The notes under the pieces are model-generated. The model was not told the DNA's origin. It ran no database searches and saw only the letters and a list, made by a program, of their open reading frames with translations. The translations under genes were made by a program, and so were the position numbers. 11,179 bases of DNA from Acidobacteriota bacterium. Lineage in GTDB: Bacteria > Acidobacteriota > UBA6911 > RPQK01 > JAPXNP01. Positions 8,342 to 11,179 of this stretch are shown here, piece by piece. Every line of letters starts with the position of its first letter. Position 1 is the stretch's first letter. The stretch is taken from assembly GCA_030614585.1 (NCBI GenBank), contig JAUWTT010000072.1:1-11179 (forward strand), read 5' to 3'.

Positions 8342-8600
8342 GGAGTTCGAGTTCGATTCTCGAAAAAGTCGCTCGAACAGGAGGAAACATGGGATCGATT
8401 TCGTCGAGGCTCAGGCGCTGTGGGATGACGTGGATTTGATTGAAATTCCCGCCTGCACGACTGACGAGTCGCGGGTCCTGGTGGTTGGAAGGATTGACGA
8501 AACGCATTGGTCCGGGGTGATCACGTACCGTGAGAACCGTATTCGTATCATCTCGGTGCGCCGGTCGAGGCAAGAGGAGATCGCACTGTATGAAAGCTAA
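8340..8600 (+). CDS. brnT: BrnT family ribonuclease toxin (DUF497)
   Basis: This 86-aa protein has the full BrnT length and pattern: the start MEFEFDSRKSRSNRRKHGIDF with the family motif R15-KHG18, the central FVEAQALWDDVDLIEIP, then ITYRENRIRIISVRR (about 61-75) and a C-terminal E-rich helix. BrnT toxins are RelE-fold RNases that inhibit translation by cleaving RNA, and are neutralised by BrnA in the cytoplasm. The ATG at 8340 is the first in-frame start. It has no Shine-Dalgarno sequence, because the -10 box lies directly upstream, so translation may begin on a leaderless mRNA. The stop overlaps the start of the antitoxin gene by 11 nt. Toxin-first order is normal for this family. Nothing suggests inactivation. 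Confidence 0.9.
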   Translation: MEFEFDSRKSRSNRRKHGIDFVEAQALWDDVDLIEIPACTTDESRVLVVGRIDETHWSGVITYRENRIRIISVRRSRQEEIALYES

Positions 8601-8814
8601 GGAATTCGATAGAAGGTTCGATGCCGGCGAGGACATCTCGAAATCCCTCGATCCGTCGAAGGCGAGGCGGCGCGGCCATGAGCAGAAGAGGGTCAACGTC
8701 GATTTTCCGATTTGGATGATTGAGTCTCTGGATCGCGAGGCCTCGCGCCTGGGGGTACCGCGCCAGTCGCTGATCAAGATGCTGATTGCAAGACACTTCG
8801 ACAAGGCATCGTGA
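8590..8814 (+). CDS. brnA: BrnA/CopG-type ribbon-helix-helix antitoxin
   Basis: The gene encodes 74 aa from the ATG at 8590, which overlaps the last 11 nt of brnT. The frame is open further upstream, but only inside brnT. The N-terminal part (residues 1-30, charged) probably wraps the toxin. Residues 33-70 have the ribbon-helix-helix pattern: strand KRVNVDFP, helix IWMIESLDREASRLG, turn VPRQS, helix LIKMLIARHF. Such proteins dimerise, bind the operator and bind the toxin. The half-sites at 8287-8341 are the likely targets. I prefer BrnA because of the toxin partner; a generic CopG-family antitoxin name is equally acceptable from sequence alone. The 11-nt overlap suggests translational coupling. 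Confidence 0.85.
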   Translation: MKAKEFDRRFDAGEDISKSLDPSKARRRGHEQKRVNVDFPIWMIESLDREASRLGVPRQSLIKMLIARHFDKAS

Positions 8815-8832
8815 ACGGGAAGCACTTGGCGG

Positions 8833-8946
8833 CTTTGCGTGAAAATGTATTTATCTCACGGCAGGAAGGGAGGATGACCTTCCAGGTCGTCACTCCGAGT
8901 CTTGCGACAAGCTAGAAGCTTATCCTCCTCACGCAAAGACGCAAAG
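8833..8946. repeat. Composite palindromic repeat, right copy, with 10-bp terminal inverted repeats
   Basis: The element opens with CTTTGCGTGA (8833-8842), the exact reverse complement of TCACGCAAAG at 8929-8938. Between them lie the palindromes GATGACCT-tcc-AGGTCGTC (8873-8891) and GACAAGCTAGAAGCTTATC (8906-8924). A second ACGCAAAG unit ends at 8946. This makes it look like a complete nested-palindrome element. The left copy near 8154 lacks the opening CTTTGCGTGA. No transposase is present. Confidence 0.75.
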
Positions 8947-8971
8947 TTAGACTGCCAACGAGAACTGGAGG

Positions 8972-9000
8972 TTGAGACGTTGATCGGAGAGGAATAGTAT
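8972..9000 (+). promoter_or_regulatory. Possible sigma-70-like promoter for the oxidoreductase gene
   Basis: TTGAGA (8972-8977) and TAGTAT (8995-9000) are separated by 17 bp, matching the consensus at 5/6 and 4/6 positions. It would give a leader of about 95 nt that contains the inverted repeat at 9012-9038. It is the best candidate in the gap 8947-9102, but short matches like this occur by chance. Confidence 0.35.
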
Positions 9001-9011
9001 TGAAACAGCCT

Positions 9012-9038
9012 GTGGACTTTCGTGAGTTCACGGTCCGC
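9012..9038 (+). promoter_or_regulatory. Nested inverted repeat in the oxidoreductase leader
   Basis: CGTGAGTTCACG (9021-9032) has two 5-bp arms around GT. It is enclosed by GTGGAC (9012-9017) and GTCCGC (9033-9038), which pair with one wobble, leaving TTT bulged. It could be an operator or an RNA hairpin about 65 nt before the ATG. There is no direct evidence of function. Confidence 0.3.
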
Positions 9039-9102
9039 TGAAGTTGGGATCTGGGTACACGAAGTCGATTAAAAGGCGATTCTACGTGGGAGGAAACCGC
9101 AA

Positions 9103-10485
9103 ATGACTAAGAAGACCAATCGGGTTCCCCGTCGGACATTTCTAAACCGTGTGGGTGTAGCAGCCGGAGTCGGGCTTGTCGGCGGTGCGCCTGCCGTAAT
9201 TCCGTCAGGAGTGCTGGCAGCGCCCGGCAAAAAGGGTGCCAATGACCGGATCTACATTGGCCATATCGGAATGGGGGGAAGGGCAAGGGGGCTTTGGCGC
9301 GAACTTGGGCCTCTGAGAGACAAGGGTGAAGCTGTCAGTGTCGCGATCTCCGATGTTGACAAACGATCTCTGGCAAGGACGGCTAAAGACGGCGTTGCCC
9401 CGGGCGCTACCATCTACCATGACTACCGTCGCCTTCTCGAGCAGAAAGACATCGATGCGGTTGTCATCGGCACACCCGATCATTGGCACGGTGTCCAGTT
9501 CGTACATTCCGCCGAATCCGGCAAGCACATCTACTGCGAGAAGCCGGCTTGTTGCACGATCGAGGAAAGCAGAGCGATGGTGGCAGCAGCGATAGAAGCC
9601 GGCATCGTATCGCAGATTGGCTCCCAGGGGCGCTCGCAGCCGGAAGCGTATCTGATGCACCGCTACTTGGCTAATGGTGTAATCGGCAAAGTTTCTCGGG
9701 TCGAGTGTTTTCACTATCCCAGTCCCGAGGATGATTCCGGTACACCCGATAGTGAACCACCGCCGGAACTGGATTGGGATCAGTGGCTGGGACCACTACG
9801 CTGGCGCCCGTACAACGAGAGGTACTGCCCAGGGAAGTTTCGCTGGATGATTGACTCGGGAGGCGGACAGATTCGGGACCGCGGTGCGCACGTGATGAGC
9901 TGTGCCCTCTGGTGGCTGAACGCTGACGGGACCGGACCGGTAACCGTTGAGGCCACCGGTACTCCTCCCAGCCAGGGGGCGTGGGATTCGGCTGTTCTGA
10001 TGGATGTGACCTACACATTTGAGAATCCGGACTGGGTTATGACTTGGACCCAAATGCCCAGGGAAGAGCTGCCAACCGCTGAAGAGCGAACACCGGAGGA
10101 GTTGAATAACGAAATCACTCCAATCAAACGGCCTGGTTATGGTGCGATCTACCACGGCGAAAAGGGAACCTGCATGCACTGGGGAGGCGACGGCGGGACA
10201 TGGGCCGAACGGAAGGTCCGGCAGTGGAAACCTCCCGCGAACGCGGTTGAGGTCTATAAGAGCCCGGGGCATTTCGAGGACTGGTTCGTCGGTATCAGGA
10301 CCGGCAAGAAGCCGATCATGAATATCGCGGCGGGTGCCGGGGTGGCCAATCTCTGCATCCTGGGTAACCTTTCTTACCTGCTGGGACGGAAGCTCCGCTG
10401 GGACCAGTCGAAACAGGAAATCATCGGAGACGAGCAGGCTCGACGAATGATGAGCCGGCCGCAGCGCCATCCGTATCACCTATAA
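9103..10485 (+). CDS. Tat-exported Gfo/Idh/MocA family oxidoreductase
   Basis: This 460-aa protein starts at an ATG with GGGAGGA (9088-9094) 8 nt upstream. The N-terminus is a Tat signal: R10-R11-TFLNR, a hydrophobic stretch at 17-33 and a likely cleavage near A39/A40. The Rossmann nucleotide-binding loop is IGMGGRARG (55-63). TPDHWHGVQ (with D126, H127, H129) and E146-K-P148 are the conserved Gfo/Idh substrate and NAD(P)-site motifs. DRGAHVMSCALWWL (from 259, with H263) carries the histidine region. The C-terminal GHFEDWFVGIRTGKKP is typical of the periplasmic, Tat-type subgroup abundant in Planctomycetota, Verrucomicrobiota and Acidobacteriota. Members oxidise or reduce sugars and related polyols using tightly bound NAD(P); the substrate cannot be read from sequence. 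The next gene follows within 48 nt. Confidence 0.92.
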   Translation: MTKKTNRVPRRTFLNRVGVAAGVGLVGGAPAVIPSGVLAAPGKKGANDRIYIGHIGMGGRARGLWRELGPLRDKGEAVSVAISDVDKRSLARTAKDGVAPGATIYHDYRRLLEQKDIDAVVIGTPDHWHGVQFVHSAESGKHIYCEKPACCTIEESRAMVAAAIEAGIVSQIGSQGRSQPEAYLMHRYLANGVIGKVSRVECFHYPSPEDDSGTPDSEPPPELDWDQWLGPLRWRPYNERYCPGKFRWMIDSGGGQIRDRGAHVMSCALWWLNADGTGPVTVEATGTPPSQGAWDSAVLMDVTYTFENPDWVMTWTQMPREELPTAEERTPEELNNEITPIKRPGYGAIYHGEKGTCMHWGGDGGTWAERKVRQWKPPANAVEVYKSPGHFEDWFVGIRTGKKPIMNIAAGAGVANLCILGNLSYLLGRKLRWDQSKQEIIGDEQARRMMSRPQRHPYHL

Positions 10486-10533
10486 GATGAAGCTGCCCTT
10501 GTGGCCAAGCCTAACAAAAGAGGGTTTTTGATC

Positions 10534-11085
10534 ATGCAGCAAGAATTCACAGTTACGGAGCTGGTTCAATCGCTTCGCAGCGACGATGCAAACGTAAGAA
10601 CCGGTGCCTGGCTCAGAGCGGGTGAGGTTGGGGCACCGGCGATTGCTCCTTTGGCCGGTTTGATGGTTCAGGGCGAACTTGAAACTTCGCGAGCAGCTAA
10701 GAGAGGTCTTTGGAAGATCACTCGGACTGTTGGCGCACCCGGGGTTTCGGAACCTGAAAAGAAAGCAGTCGTTGAAGCACTGGTTGCCCTGCTCGCAGAT
10801 AAACAAGGAGTGGCCGTTCGCCGCGAAGTGATTTGGATGCTGTCTGAGATCGCTGACGGCAAAGTGAGCAAGAGCATCGGGTTATTCTTAACCGACGAGG
10901 AACTGCGCGAAGACGCTCGCTGTGTGCTGGAGCGTATCCCGGGTCCCGAATCGCTCGCCATCTTGCGGGGTGCGCTGGACGAGGTTCCGAATGATTTCAA
11001 AATGAACATCGTTCAATCGCTGCGGGCGCGGGGTGTTGAGGTTCCCGGGTATCCCTGTCAGAAGCTGGTCCCGAAGAAGAGTTAA
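10534..11085 (+). CDS. Small HEAT-repeat protein
   Basis: I choose the ATG at 10534 because AGAGGG (10519-10524) lies 9 nt upstream. The frame is open to a GTG at 10501, which lacks a good ribosome site. The protein then has 183 aa. It shows HEAT/PBS-lyase-like helix pairs: ELVQSLRSDDANVRTGAWLRAGEVG (repeat 1, residues 9-33), LVALLADKQGVAVRREVIWMLSEIADG, LFLTDEELREDARCVLERIPG, and LAILRGALDEVPNDFKMNIVQSLRARG. No signal peptide or catalytic motif is seen. HEAT arrays are binding scaffolds. The gene lies 48 nt after the oxidoreductase with no obvious promoter between, so an operon is likely. A partnership with the oxidoreductase is plausible from context but not shown by the sequence. Confidence 0.83.
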   Translation: MQQEFTVTELVQSLRSDDANVRTGAWLRAGEVGAPAIAPLAGLMVQGELETSRAAKRGLWKITRTVGAPGVSEPEKKAVVEALVALLADKQGVAVRREVIWMLSEIADGKVSKSIGLFLTDEELREDARCVLERIPGPESLAILRGALDEVPNDFKMNIVQSLRARGVEVPGYPCQKLVPKKS

Positions 11086-11155
11086 CCACCAAGACACCAA
11101 GAGTCTTTTGGTGATTCTTGGTGATCTTGGTGCCTTCGTGGTGAAAAACGAAAGG
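11085..11155. repeat. CACCAAGA-family hairpin (copy 2) at the end of the HEAT gene
   Basis: Two tandem CACCAAGA units (11087-11102) pair with TCTTGGTG-A-TCTTGGTG (11116-11132), giving a 16-bp stem with one bulged A and a 13-nt loop. A smaller stem follows: CCTTCG (11133-11138) with CGAAAGG (11149-11155). The repeat begins at the last base of the TAA stop. It shares the CCACCAAGACAC core with the element at 1409-1474. It may act as a transcript 3' end, although no U-run follows. Confidence 0.78.
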
Positions 11156-11179
11156 AGTCTCACTCAGTTGCATTGAAGA

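Noticed and set aside
8283..8825. Antisense open frame of 180 codons covering brnTA
   Set aside because: It overlaps two recognisable TA genes completely and resembles no family. The promoter and operator signals all point to the + strand.
10501..10533. Earlier GTG start for the HEAT-repeat gene
   Set aside because: There is no adequate ribosome-binding site before 10501, whereas AGAGGG is well placed before the ATG at 10534. The extra 11 residues add no recognisable structure.

Overview
The window reads as chromosomal DNA of a mid-GC, free-living Gram-negative-type bacterium. An Acidobacteriota-like lineage is the best guess: a FlgO/TolB-like domain joined to TPR repeats, a Tat-exported Gfo/Idh/MocA oxidoreductase followed by a HEAT-repeat protein, and intergenic palindromic repeats. 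Verrucomicrobiota or Planctomycetota fit almost as well. No rRNA, tRNA, phage gene, transposase or CRISPR array is visible. All supported genes lie on the + strand.

Left part (1-4632): the 3' end of a sensor/regulator-type protein (FlgO/TolB-like domain plus TPRs) whose N-terminal output domain lies outside the window. A 186-bp gap follows with a long CCACCAAGACAC-type hairpin and a 14-bp perfect palindrome. Then comes a 1010-aa DUF2339 polytopic membrane protein.

Centre (4633-8034): 19 nt after the DUF2339 gene is a 1133-aa three-part fusion of an LplT-like MFS lysophospholipid transporter, a PlsC-type acyltransferase and an AMP-forming acyl-ACP synthetase. The last two together equal Aas. 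It should flip lysophospholipids inward and re-acylate them in one polypeptide. The tight spacing suggests co-transcription with the DUF2339 gene.

Repeat-rich island (8035-9102): a compact BrnT/BrnA-type toxin-antitoxin pair with an AT-rich promoter/operator in which the predicted transcript would be leaderless. It is bracketed by two copies of a composite palindromic repeat (89 and 76 bp, direct orientation) and more tightly by a 14-bp inverted repeat. A five-unit heptamer repeat lies just left of it. This is the most unusual part of the window.

Right part (9103-11179): a Tat-signal Gfo/Idh/MocA oxidoreductase and a small HEAT-repeat protein, probably one operon, ending in a second CACCAAGA-family hairpin that starts at the stop codon.

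I see no wholly new multi-gene system. The best leads are the repeat-bracketed toxin-antitoxin cassette, the recurrent hairpin families at gene ends, and the fused lysophospholipid salvage protein next to DUF2339.
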